From: Xylaria sp. FL1777
Lineage: Eukaryota > Ascomycota > Sordariomycetes > Xylariales > Xylariaceae
Reading direction: 5' to 3'
DNA length: 64,000 nucleotides
NCBI GenBank assembly: GCA_022578965.1
Contig: MU400527.1
Location: forward strand, 1 to 64,000
Positions 48,661-59,802 of the stretch are shown here, one piece after another. Numbering within the stretch: the first letter of the stretch is position 1; every line of letters begins with the position of its first letter. The position numbers were made by a program, and so were the translations under genes. The notes beneath the pieces are model-generated. The model saw only the letters and a list, made by a program, of their open reading frames with translations. It ran no database searches and was not told where the DNA came from.

Positions 48661-49544
48661 TCATCCACTCGTCCCAGTCCCGTCGGAAGAATCGACTATT
48701 ATAAATCCGGGACTCCAGTACTCCCATTCGTGAGCCTGTTTATCAACCCAGAGCATGCCTTCGCCCAGGAGATCTTCGACTGCGGTCTGTGCTCGCGCCC
48801 TTGTCCAGCGCAAATTGACCATCAGCATAGAGACACTGACATAACCCAGAACCTGGGCGGCTTCGAGGACCGAGCTTTGATCCGTGTTGAGTTCCTTTGG
48901 TACAGAGCGTATATACGACTTATTACCAACTTTAATGACTGAGTAGCTAGAGCCAAGGGGCTTCAGTGTGGCCACGGCCCGAAGCACGTCATCTCTAACA
49001 ACATCATCAGCAGAGCGGCTCATATCGATTTACGATTTTCCTCGTCAAGACAAGACGGTATGGGTTGGGAAGTCACATACTCCGTAACCTCAGGGGCACC
49101 CTCCATACGACCCTTCATGACCCTATCCCTGAGCTCGCGGACGCCGATAAGACCGCCATTCTCGCCGCGCGTGGCGCCACAAACCTCGACGACGCGGACG
49201 GCGAGCTCGAAGTAAAAGTCGTTGACGCTGCGGCCTAGGAGCTGGGCCCAGATACTACCCCCGCCGCTCCCGCTGCTGGAGGAGGAGGAGGAAGAGGAGG
49301 ACGCGAGGGGATCGACGCCGATGGCGGCGCACATGCGCGCGAACTGGGCGCGGAACGACGGGTTCGACCGGATGTCCCGCGCGTGCGTCTGCGCGAACTG
49401 CTGCAGCAGCGACCGGAACACCGCCAGCTGCGTCTCCAGCGCCTGCGCGTTCGTGCTGCGCAGCGAGCTGCCGTGCGAGGCGAACTGTGCCGATGTCAGC
49501 CGCGAGCGGTCGAATGCCGCGAGCCCGACGCCCTTGCGCGACAT
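48661..49544 (-). CDS. SNF8: ESCRT-II subunit Vps22/Snf8 (EAP30)
   Basis: Two exons on the minus strand, 49544-49081 and 48994-48661, joined across an 86-bp intron (48995-49080, GTATGT donor, GTTAG acceptor) to give 265 residues reading GAPEVTE|DDVLRAVATLKPLG over the junction. ESCRT-II (Vps22, Vps25, Vps36) sorts ubiquitinated cargo into multivesicular bodies at endosomes. The N-terminus MSRKGVGLAAFDRS and the following coiled region (ALETQLAVFRSLLQQFAQTHARDIRS) are typical of EAP30 proteins; two winged-helix domains follow, the second including ELNTDQSSVLEAAQ and WTRARAQTAVEDLLGEGMLWVD. An unusual run of ten Ser followed by Gly (about residues 82-96) sits in the loop after GVDPLA. Divergent from RPS16. 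Confidence 0.95.
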
Positions 49545-50192
49545 GGTGTTGTTTAATGCTTGTGTAGTTGCCGACTGTCGAGGGCGGTTGGATTTGAGAT
49601 ATATGAGAGTCCGTTATCCTTCTAAGTTCCGCTATTACGTTCCACTGAAGGCTCCTGTGGAGGTTCTCAAATTTCACGATTCCACTCTACTAGTTAGAGG
49701 AGGAGTGAGGAGTTTATCTCATCGCTCCGAAATGTCTGTCTGATTCTCTCATTTAATTAATGATTTTATAAGTATGTGCATTATAAAGTGTGTTACAAGA
49801 TTCATCGCTACTGCTTAACATGAAAAGCATGGTCATAGGCAAGTTGAGTTGCCCTGCCTCCGAGCCTGACCCCTCCTCATTGGTTTGAGTGTGAGGTGAC
49901 GTTTGTCTGAGACCCCACTTATTGTACATGCAGATAAAGTACCGGTCTCGGTATATCTTCGGCGGATGATAACTACGGGGCAGATCCCTGACGAAAGCCA
50001 CGGACCCAGCTAAGCCACAACTTATAGATGATAAAGCCACACGCTGGCGAGACCCAAGCCAAAATAGCCCACCAAAACGCACAAATCGCAACTCCACCAC
50101 CACGACCACGAAAATTCCTGTAGCTAAAGTTCGACAAGCCCAGTTTCGCTCTCAGTCCGCACAACACGACTACCTCGAGAGAAACCGCCAAC
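49545..50192. promoter_or_regulatory. Shared upstream region of VPS22 and RPS16
   Basis: 648 bp between divergent start codons. No clear TATA box. Short frames such as 49753-50109 minus cross this region without family similarity. Confidence 0.5.
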
Positions 50193-51013
50193 ATGGCTTC
50201 GACTCAATCAGTTCGTACGTGTTTGGTCCCTTAAACCTCCAGTCTGGAAGATCCTTAATTGAGACAAAACAACAGAAAGATATTTGCTAACCAGCCGCAT
50301 CTACAGAGTGCTTCGGCGTACGACTTTCCCCCTCCGTTTCTATGCTTCAGACCACACCAAATTTGTGACGTGAACGGTAGAAGTGCTGACGAAATTTGCG
50401 ATGCAGAAAAAGAAGTCTGCGACAGCAGTTGCTGTATGGCTAAGCAAACCTCCCGCTTCAGATGAATTGACCAGGGGACTGACATGGTGCAACAGGCCTG
50501 CAAGGCTGGCTCCGGCCTTATCAAGGTCAACGGTACATCAAACCCATGGATGCGCACGAATATTGACGGAATTTCTAACGCTCCGCGATTCCAGGAAAGC
50601 CCCTCAGCCTCGTCGAACCCGCCGTCCTACGCTTCAAGGTCTACGAGCCTCTTCTCGTTATTGGCCTTGACAAGTTCGCCAACGTCGACATCCGTGTGCG
50701 TGTGACCGGTGGTGGTCAGACCAGCCAGGTTTACGCCATCCGACAAGCCATCAGCAAGGTAAATACAATGTGCTTCGTGCTCGTCAAAAACAATTGATGT
50801 CGGATGGGTTATCTCCGAATACGAACTAACCAATGCAAACAGGCCCTGATCGCCTACTACCAGAAATACGTCGATGAGCACAGCAAGAACCTGCTAAAGC
50901 AGGCCCTCGTCCAGTACGACCGTACCCTCCTAGTTGCCGACAACCGACGATGTGAACCCAAGAAATTCGGTGGTCCGGGTGCCCGTGCCAGGTACCAGAA
51001 ATCCTACCGTTAA
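50193..51013 (+). CDS. RPS16: 40S ribosomal protein S16 (uS9)
   Basis: Six exons: 50193-50214, 50307-50317, 50407-50433, 50496-50532, 50595-50758 and 50843-51013, total 432 nt for 143 residues, the usual length of eukaryotic uS9. All five introns (62-92 bp) have GT-AG ends. The protein reads [25 protein letters not shown]... and ends in the uS9 signature [29 protein letters not shown] and [20 protein letters not shown] are also diagnostic. uS9 lies in the small-subunit head, with its C-terminal Arg reaching the P-site tRNA. The second exon is only 11 nt and the third 27 nt, so simple frame searches miss the N-terminus. Junction phases agree throughout: C|AG, GGC|AAA, GCT|GCC, G|GA, AAG|GCC. 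Confidence 0.96.
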
Positions 51014-54000
51014 AGCAGAAGCCACAAGCTACGTTTTATTTGTGCGGTTGTGGTTCTGGTGGGGAAGATCGGGTCAGTCCTTTGGTACGAAGAAGCAGGG
51101 CATGCGAACGATGGATCATCCCAACCCATGCAGGGTTGGTTTTGTCTTCCTTGTATCTACCGGTTCTTTGCGAGCTTGGAGCAAGCGGCGATGGTCGAAC
51201 TGAAGGAGTTATAAAAGGAAATCCGGCAAGGCTATAGGTACCAAATGCCTTGCGTATGGTCATTGCATTTACATGGCAGGGAAATACTGTCTGGTTGTAA
51301 AGGGATTAGGCGAATGAAACGACACAAATTCTGAACAAGACGTACGATCCAGGTCCCAGTGAAGAATATTCTCGTGCATTATACGGCGTGCAACTTGATT
51401 TCGACATTGATGGTAGGCCACGAAACCACGACTCGGAATTGATTCGAAGGTTTTGCTAGTCGAGTGATTTTTATTCCATTAAGCAACGCAGCATATGAGT
51501 GAGACGAACAATTTAGTGGAAAATTTTAGATTCCGATGCGATTCACTTTGTTCAACCTAACACTACCTAGCTTAACTTGTTTGGTGATATGATTTTCATC
51601 CCGAAGTTCACACCCTACTCTATGAGGAGGTCACAAATGAAGAATAGCCAAGGATCCGTAACCCCAGCGCAGGAAACCCCAGCGCAGGAAACCACCTCTA
51701 CCATGGATTTTTCTTTACTCCCATCTCTCTTTTTGAAACATAAGCTGACCACTGACTGTTTTGGTGCCAAGACCAATTCGAAAAGGATCCCTCTCATTTT
51801 AGACTCCGTCTCTCTGTGACAACTACATCTTTCCGTCCGGATTTGACACAATCTAGCTCATACATACTCGCTAACCTAAGGCTACGTTAACTCGGCGACC
51901 TGAGGGCATATCCTCCAGACTATATATTCAGCTTGACCAAAAAAAACGATGATACCCTAGAAAACTACAATTTATTCCATTACCCTATCTAGGAATGTTC
52001 CATCCGCAGCATTCCCACGCAAGGCAATGCAATTACTTAACAAGATGGCCATTCGTAAGAATATTGCTGTCATTCCGAAAGTCCCTACCCTATTAGAAAA
52101 CAATACTAGTCGTAACCAAGGTATACTTCTTGTACCTTACAAAAAATCTAGCTACATTAAGTGATGTTCCTATTATACATATTATGATTTTACGTAGTCT
52201 TCTCACCATTAATGAAACTTCCTATAATCATCGACCGTTTTGGCTCATTGTCAATTGAGAAAAAGCACCTACCTAGCGTTCAGCCGACATTATTTTCTTT
52301 CCCTTTCCATTGATTTATGAAATATAATTATTACTAGGTTGATGTCTCCATCACTATCAATATTCATTGAATAAGGGTTGATCCTGCTATGGCGTTACTA
52401 GGTAAGTATGTAAGTAGTGTAAGCCCGTGATAGCGGTTACTACAGGTGAGGTAATCTCAAGTTGCTTTTTTACATTAGTTTCGGCAATCAGCGTTGGGTT
52501 TGTTATGCTGGCAACAGAATATGATTGCAACTTGTTGCTCGTTATATTATATGTATCTTTCACCGCAATTCTGCAATGGTTATCAATTAGTCCTCATAGG
52601 TGGCTGTCTCAGCAACTCTTTGTTATTAATACTAAATTTGAGGTAACTTACGTCTCGAACAACCTCACGAGCGAGGGGAGTCTATATGCAGTAGGTAGGG
52701 TAGGTCTTATGTTAAGAGGTAGGCTGCACAACATCTATACACTATTTACCTATTCAAGAATACCGGGGTAGTCATGAGGCACTGTTGTTTATAATGAAAT
52801 AAACCATCAAGGTCAATCGGACGAACACAGAGAATGATGGATAGTGGGCACCCATTTTAAATGGTGCTGTGGCGCTATGTAGTGAAAAAAAGAAATCGCA
52901 ATGCCAATTAGTAAGTCTCGGCTTAAACTTCCAAGGTTTAGTACGCATCATTTTAAGGCCGTCTCTATAGCTATCCTCTACCTATCCTCTAGCCTAGCTT
53001 TCCTGACTGGTGAGATTAGGCTTGCGCCAGCTATCTTTAAGATAGTATAAATACCAAGCTTTCCTTTCCTGTCTTGTTTATTGTTCTCTTAACTTCACCT
53101 AAATTTACTATTCACATCTCTCAAGCTTAAGCTTATTCACACTAGGCAAATTGTAAATGCGTCAAGTTATCTATCTTCGAAGACATCTGGACAAAATGCG
53201 CATCAAGTCACTTCTCGCCAAAAACGTTGCAAAGTATCAACATATGGGAGTCTCTAGGACGGGGAGGTTTCGGGATGCGAAAATATAAGCTCTGTATTAA
53301 CATTTCTATATTCTCTCATGACTATTACTGTACAGCTACTTTACGACGGACTGCCCATGCTATTCTCCTTCTTAAAAGATTCGTCAAAAGTTTTTTGTTT
53401 TTCTTGGTTCTCCTCATGATATGGTCCGCCACCAGCATCACCTATGTGTACAACCAAGACCAACACTACATACACATCCTTGCAACTTCGGAGAACAGCC
53501 TTTGGATCGGCACCAGCTCGTTCCTATAAGCGACATTGAAATATTTCATGACTGGCAGGGGGGAAAGGGCAGGGCAGATAAGAGAAAATGGGGTTCGCCG
53601 GCATATCCTCATGCGGACATGTCATCATGAATTGTGGGAATATACTCAGTATGTTCCATCGTGTCGTGACGACGACTAGTCACATTATTGATACGGGTGC
53701 AACCCAAACCAACCACACCCCGGAACGTTCCCAACATTCCGTCCGTAATTAGAACTGACAAGCGCAAAGTGTTGAACTCTTTATGACTTTCATGTAAGCC
53801 TTTTAAGCACCTTCTTATTGCAGGAATACCAAGTTCATATACAACTAATCCTTCCGCAGGGTTGACAGGCAAAAATCGCGTCATAATTGGAAGTGAGGGA
53901 CTGACTAGCTACCTATGTAGGTAAGTACTCAATAGCCGAGGTATCTAAATTAAAGACTCAGCTTAACTAGGTGTGTGGTATAATTTATCAGATAGCACTT

Positions 54001-54961
54001 CTCATACTTAAAAGGCTAACCCTAAGTAGATTATTTGTCAAGCTTGATAACTTATTCATTTATTATCGTTCAAGTTGGTTAAAGGGTGGCAAGTATTTTC
54101 CCTAACTACCTACATTGAAACTTTCCTCTAGAACTTGTTGGTCGTGTGGTACCTACTTGCGTTGGTAAAAGTCCTATCTTATGAGGCGAGTGGTAACCTC
54201 AGATAACAACATTACCTACCTAATGCTTCCCCCACCTCCAATCGTAACTGAGGGGCTTTGGGGGGCACCCAGCCCCCTGAGTACACTACCTACTCCCAGG
54301 CCGGTTAGTGTATGGTAGGTACACCAGATAGCATCCCCAGGCCAGCCACATCGCTGGGCGCGGGCCAGTTGCGACGTCTTGGCGCCTGGGTCCCTGAGGT
54401 TCGTCGGGTTCTCGTCCTCCAACTTCGTCACGGTCGTTCGTGTCACTTGCTCCCCATCGAGATTACCTACCTATCGGTAGACTGGATTCGAGATCATTCT
54501 CCCGATGCCTATAGTCTAGATTGAGGTGTTGAGCGCTTGGATAGACACGTTTCATGCCGCCTCCCATCCCCCAGTCTTCCACCATCTTCTGCCGTCCCTC
54601 TTACTCGCCTCCAGTACACCTCACGACACGACTCCGCCGGCCCTCTCTCACCAAGCTCATAGCACCTACGCTACCTAGAGCTGTCTGTCTGCAAGTCCTG
54701 TGGCTGGGCGTCCTAGTTGTACCCCGGTCGTCCATTGCACACCGATCGCTCGTTCGTCTATTCAACTCTGCAAACAGCCCACTCCGCCGAGGCCGTCTCC
54801 TGTAAACCGTCTGCGCCTCGCGACTGAAACGCCTGTATCTTGCGCATGCTGCCCAGGTAGTAGTTGTCCTTCTATGCGATAGAGTGCTCGCTGGCGAAAA
54901 CATCTATGCAACCACCGTCAGCACTGAAGTCCCCGGCGGGCATTTGGTTGGGATCGCCAAC
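51014..54961. other. 3.9-kb gene-free interval
   Basis: It contains the RPS16 3' UTR at the left and the AVO3 promoter and leader at the right. The middle, roughly 51.3-53.6 kb, is AT-richer, with no frame showing domain or codon signal; 52427-52771 and 53227-53529 are hydrophobic/aromatic frames without homologues I recognise. There is no LTR match to the left-hand element by eye. A pyrimidine-rich stretch with CACTCC-type words precedes AVO3. Non-coding RNA cannot be judged without transcript data. Confidence 0.5.
51662..51691. repeat. 15-bp tandem duplication
   Basis: Two exact adjacent copies of CCCCAGCGCAGGAAA, followed by a partial third start. Isolated, no larger array. Confidence 0.9.
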
Positions 54962-57900
54962 ATGTTGACTACCCCAGCGACTCCCTCCCAGAAGTCGTTG
55001 AATGGCCAGTCTACCGCCTCTGTTAATCCCTCCGTCGCGCCCTCCCGACCGAGTCTTGAACGGCTTGAACGAGATGGCACCCTCCTGCCGCCGGCTGCGA
55101 ATGCCGCCACCGCGCGAAATCTGTCCGCCTCCTCCGTGTCGTTCGCGCCGCGCGGTGCGTCGATCAACCCGTCTTCCGTTGTCCCGGGTTCTTTCAGTTC
55201 CGAATTACGTAGCCAGATGACACAGTCTCGAGCTGGCTCGAGAGCCGATGTTTACAACCTAGAGAAGCTGGACGAGGATGACGAGTCCGTGGCGGAGCAT
55301 ATCATCAATGCGCTCAAGGACTCCTTGAACCGCGAGCTAAAGATCAAGGAAGGGAGTGAGAACCTGCTGGAGGCTTTGAACACTAAGAAGGCGAAGCAAA
55401 CCAAGGACCAGCGCCATAGAGTTGAGGCCGAGCTTAGCGCCTCTAATCAAAGGATTAAGGAGCTGAGGCAAAAGATCACTGATGCGCAAAGGACCAAGAT
55501 AGCGCCTGGTACGCCTGCCAGAAGTCGAATTGATGGTCTTCACCAGAGCGGTCTACGGTCTCCCCCCAGTGCGTCGAGAAGTGGCATCGGTTCTGATGCT
55601 GACGAACCGGCTGAATCTCCTACTTTTGCTCTCGCTGAAATATTACAAGCCCTGGAGGTGGAGGGTATGGCCCCAGAATATTATGTTGGACGGGCAAACA
55701 ATCTCGTCGACCTCTTCAAGAGGTATCCTACATTGAAGTATGACTTGGTATGGTCAATATTTGGCGATCGTATGCAGTTCATTCTGCTAAGTGGTAGCCG
55801 CGAGGTTGTTGCAGCAGGGTATCGAATGCTTCGGTATGCCATCTCCGACCTCGCGTCTTTGAAGAAAATCCGCGCTCTAAACACAGACTACATGGTCGTC
55901 GTCTCGTTGGCTAAGGATCGAAAAGCCGATGTCGAGCGGGAACAAGCTCTCAAATTCGTCCGTGCTTTCTTGGATGTTAAAGATGGTGTTCGCGAACTGT
56001 CACGAGCCCTCGTTCGAGCTATCGTCTCGGTGGCCGAGCATACTGAGGATAGGCTACGCCCAATCTGTATCGAAACACTAGCTGAGGTCCTCCTTCGGGA
56101 TCCTGCGTTGCTCATCTCAGCCGGTGGTCTGGTGCCAATATCGGAAGCCCTTGGTGAAGGTACCTACAAGTCCCCAGAGTCTCTCTCTGCTGTGCTCCTC
56201 TTCCTACTGGATGCGCCGCAAACCCGCATGTTTCTCCGGGCAGGATATGACTTGGAAGTGATGTTTACAGCCTTCACAGACAGTTTATTCTTGTATGAAG
56301 GGGTTGTGAAACAGAACGCTAAGGCGATCTCTTTGGCGCTGAAGACATGGTCCGGTCTTATGAGTTTGTCTATGTTTAATTTTCGAGCGATAAAATCCTT
56401 GGTCTCAAGCTTAATACTACCAAACAATACCATACGTGACACGATTCTCGATTTGCTCTATTCCCTTCTGCGGATCAAACCACCCTCCTGGGCAACTTCA
56501 TATCTTGCGGGCCGCCGTCTGACTACCTATGGAAGAGTTGCCACCCTGAAATCAACAGTCCCCAACAAGGGTGAAATAGCTTATGAAGACGAATACACGG
56601 AACAGAACTTCGTTGAACACTACACCGCGCTTCTTTTAGCTATCTTCATCAAATCGGGCTTGATGCCAAATTTACTAGAAGTAGCACAACACGCGGAGGA
56701 TCCTATGTTGAAGCGCAAGTCCACTCTATTAATTGGGGAATCATTGAAGCTTGCCAGTCGAATTCTCCCACCTTCTTGGAGCAGTGAACTCCAACTGCTG
56801 CCAGAACTCTTCTCGGCAGCTGCTAAATTTGATGACGAGGCTCGCTTCAATGCCACCGGCATCGTCTATCAGATTAGCAGCGTTAGCCGGACACTTCATC
56901 GGTCATCCGCCTCCGGGTACACTGCTAGCGGTTTGTCTTCCCTCGGGGCGGTAGAAATCGCTGGCTCCTTAGAGGACGCACACAAGCATAGTAACTCGGT
57001 CAATACTGATGATGCCACCTTCCGGCAGCTCTTAATTGATTCAGGCGTCCTCAGTAGTTCCAATCCTGCAAAATGGAAGTGGGATATCATGCTCAAGCTC
57101 ATTGAAGGTCCACTGACCAACAGCAAACGCTTAGAAGAAGCGATCAAGGCATCAAAATTTATCAAAAGCGTCATAGGATTCTATCGTCCATTCAAATATA
57201 GGTTTTCCGAAGTTCCAAGTACACGCAACACACAAAAGTACGTTAGAGTCGGCTGTGCTCTGATGCACACACTTTTACAAACACCAGAGGGTGTACGATA
57301 TCTCACAGACAATAAGCTACTAAGGCAGATCGCTGAATGCCTAGCTCAATGCGATCCGGTGAGTCCTAAAATTGAATTATGCTCTAACGATGAACATTCG
57401 CTAACTAAAGTAGACGAGCGGTCTTACTGCCCAGTATCCAATGTTTTCAAGAGACCGTTTGACGGATACTCTTTGTGGGGGCTACTTTCCCATGTTAGGC
57501 GTTCTCAGCAGTGATCCGAAAGGATTCCAAATGCTCGAGCGATGGCGCATATTCAACATGATGTATCATATCATCGACTTTAAGCAACGTCCTGATCTTA
57601 TTAAGTTGATTCTCGCCAATCTCGATTATAGTTTGCAAGGGCATCCCAGGATTTTATTGTCCAAAGCCCTCACAGCTGGTACCAAAGATGTGCGCATTCA
57701 TGCCACCAACGTTCTTCGGAAGTATGCTATATCACAACGGATCACTTCTTCTGGACAAATTATTTCAGACGCCAAATGGGCAATCCAGCTGTTGGTTACC
57801 CAGCTCTATGACCCCCAAGTTGAGGTATGCGCTACTGCCGTCAAAATCCTGGAGAAAGCTTGCAACAGTAAGCCATTGCTGGAATACATCGTGGAATGCC

Positions 57901-59039
57901 GGCCAGCTCTCGACCATCTGGGAGAGATCGGTGCTCCATTACTTCTACGCTTTCTTTCAACCTCGATTGGCTACCATTACCTTGACGGGTTAGACTATAT
58001 CAGCAATGAGATGGATGATTGGTTTTTGGGTCGTAATGACACATACGTTAGTCTTATCGAAGCGAGTCTTGCACGTTCATTTTTCGAGAATGCTGATGAC
58101 CATCCGAATCGCCTAAGCATATATGAAGACGTGGATGTGGATGGGGATCATGATAGCCAAATACCACCACATTTTTACCGTGAGCTGACACGCACAAAAG
58201 AGGGTTGTCAATTGTTAGAAGACAAGGGTCACTTCCAAGAGTTCGCTTCCACTATTCGCGAGTACGGCATGCAATCAGACGATCCAGAACTCGTTACAAA
58301 AGTAAAAGGCTGTATGTGGGCTGTAGGAAATGTCGGTTCTATGGAGTTGGGAGCTCCATTTCTTGAGTCGACCGACGTTGTTGAAAGAATTGTACAGATC
58401 GCGAAAGCTCATGATGTGATGAGCCTCCGAGGCACCGCCTTTTTCGTCTTAGGGTTAATATCGAGATCGGTGCACGGGCTAGAGATACTCTCCGAGCACG
58501 GTTGGCTATCCAACACCACATTGCTAGGAAAATCTTTCGGGCTCTGCATTCCTAGTGATCTTTCTACGTTCTTATCGTATCAACCTTGGAAGCACGAGAT
58601 TCCCTTATCAATTAAATTGCCAGATACTCAAACTACGATCCACCACCCTCCGTCAATTATTGTCGACGAGGCTGACGACACGAACAAGCGAATTCTAGAA
58701 CTTATTGAGGTGGAGCTAGGTGACATGATACTCTACAAGAAAGCCAGGGTTGAATTACATCAATTGAGGCATCAGAAAGTGCCCGGCTTTCGACAACCTG
58801 CCATGTTTCGGCGTGTCTTGGGGCTTTTGGAGGGTCACCATTACAAGCTTGCAGACCGGCACTTAATCATAGAGCTTTTTGATAAGAGTGTGTTACGGCA
58901 TATTATCTACGGAGAAGACAGTAGCGATGAAGGAGACATCAACTCGGGAGATGAGCAACGAACAGAAAGACAGAGGAGCATTAGTGACCCAACCGAGTTA
59001 GAGATGACGACAACGAAAATATCTCAGTTCTCGATATAA
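54962..59039 (+). CDS. AVO3: TORC2 subunit Avo3/Rictor (Pianissimo)
   Basis: Two exons, 54962-57358 and 57414-59039, joined across a 55-bp intron (GTGAGT donor, CTAAC branch site, AAGTAG acceptor) that restores AQCDP|TSGLTAQYPMFSRDRL; 1,340 residues, similar to yeast Avo3 and S. pombe Ste20. It scaffolds TOR complex 2, which controls AGC kinases, actin and membrane stress responses at the plasma membrane. Residues about 107-170 form a charged helical HR1/REM-like segment; from about 221 the Rictor N-terminal helical-repeat domain begins (FALAEILQALEVEG); the middle domain follows; GYFPMLGVLSSDPKGFQMLERW lies just after the junction; the Rictor V domain (CMWAVGNVGS...FFVLGLISRS) is near 1095-1165. 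The C-terminus is acidic and Ser-rich. The start is the first ATG in frame; the frame is open further left to 54884, so an upstream exon is possible. Confidence 0.92.
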
Positions 59040-59802
59040 CACAACTCTCAGTCACTGGTTGAGAACATCCCAGTTGGATATGAGTTATAGGAAGTTATAG
59101 GATCCCTTGAGATCCTTTGTAGATACCAAAAGCAGCATGGTCTAGGGGACGCCACAACATGAGCCTTACATATGCTGGCTTATGTTTCACACTATGGTCA
59201 GTAGTTAGTATTTCCATTGGAATAAACCGGCGTTAAGGATCATAAATTCCAATTGGGAGGTCCAGTTGAACAATCAAGGAGTTATTGGGGCTGGGAAGTT
59301 TCCTAAAACTTCGGTCGGGTGCATTATACCCATCCCATGAACTATACGAATATTGTTGAATCTCACCAGATGGACGGTGTTAGTCCTTAACAAAGTGTTT
59401 GTGTGATAAAAAGTTTGGGAATTTCAAGATATCCTCTTACCTTACTATCTAGTTCCATTGAATGAAACAAAAGTGAATTCAATGAAAACATACTAAAAAA
59501 ACTTATCAAAGAGTAGCAAACTCTTCGAGAAATCAAGTATGTCTCTTCTAATCACTGCTAAATATATTTGGGTAAACAGTACTATCGTCGCAGATGAAGC
59601 CTTAGTTTTGTGAAACCCATGATGATAATAAGACAATTAAATGACGTTACCCATTCCCAAACCCCACTTGGTTTATACAACGGCGCCTCTTATGCTCGGA
59701 TTTTTTTTACAGCTCCAGGCTGCCTTTGAACTAAAACCCTATTATTTGCTTGTCCTTTCAAGTAGGAACTAGTAGATCGCTGCGCTGCGAGTCATTGGCA
59801 AA
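59040..59802. other. Intergenic region AVO3-THI20
   Basis: 763 bp, AT-richer than its flanks, with an AVO3 3' UTR and the THI20 promoter. No thiamine-pyrophosphate riboswitch core (CTGAGA followed by an ACCTGATCTGG-like block) is visible here or in the first THI20 intron. Confidence 0.5.
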
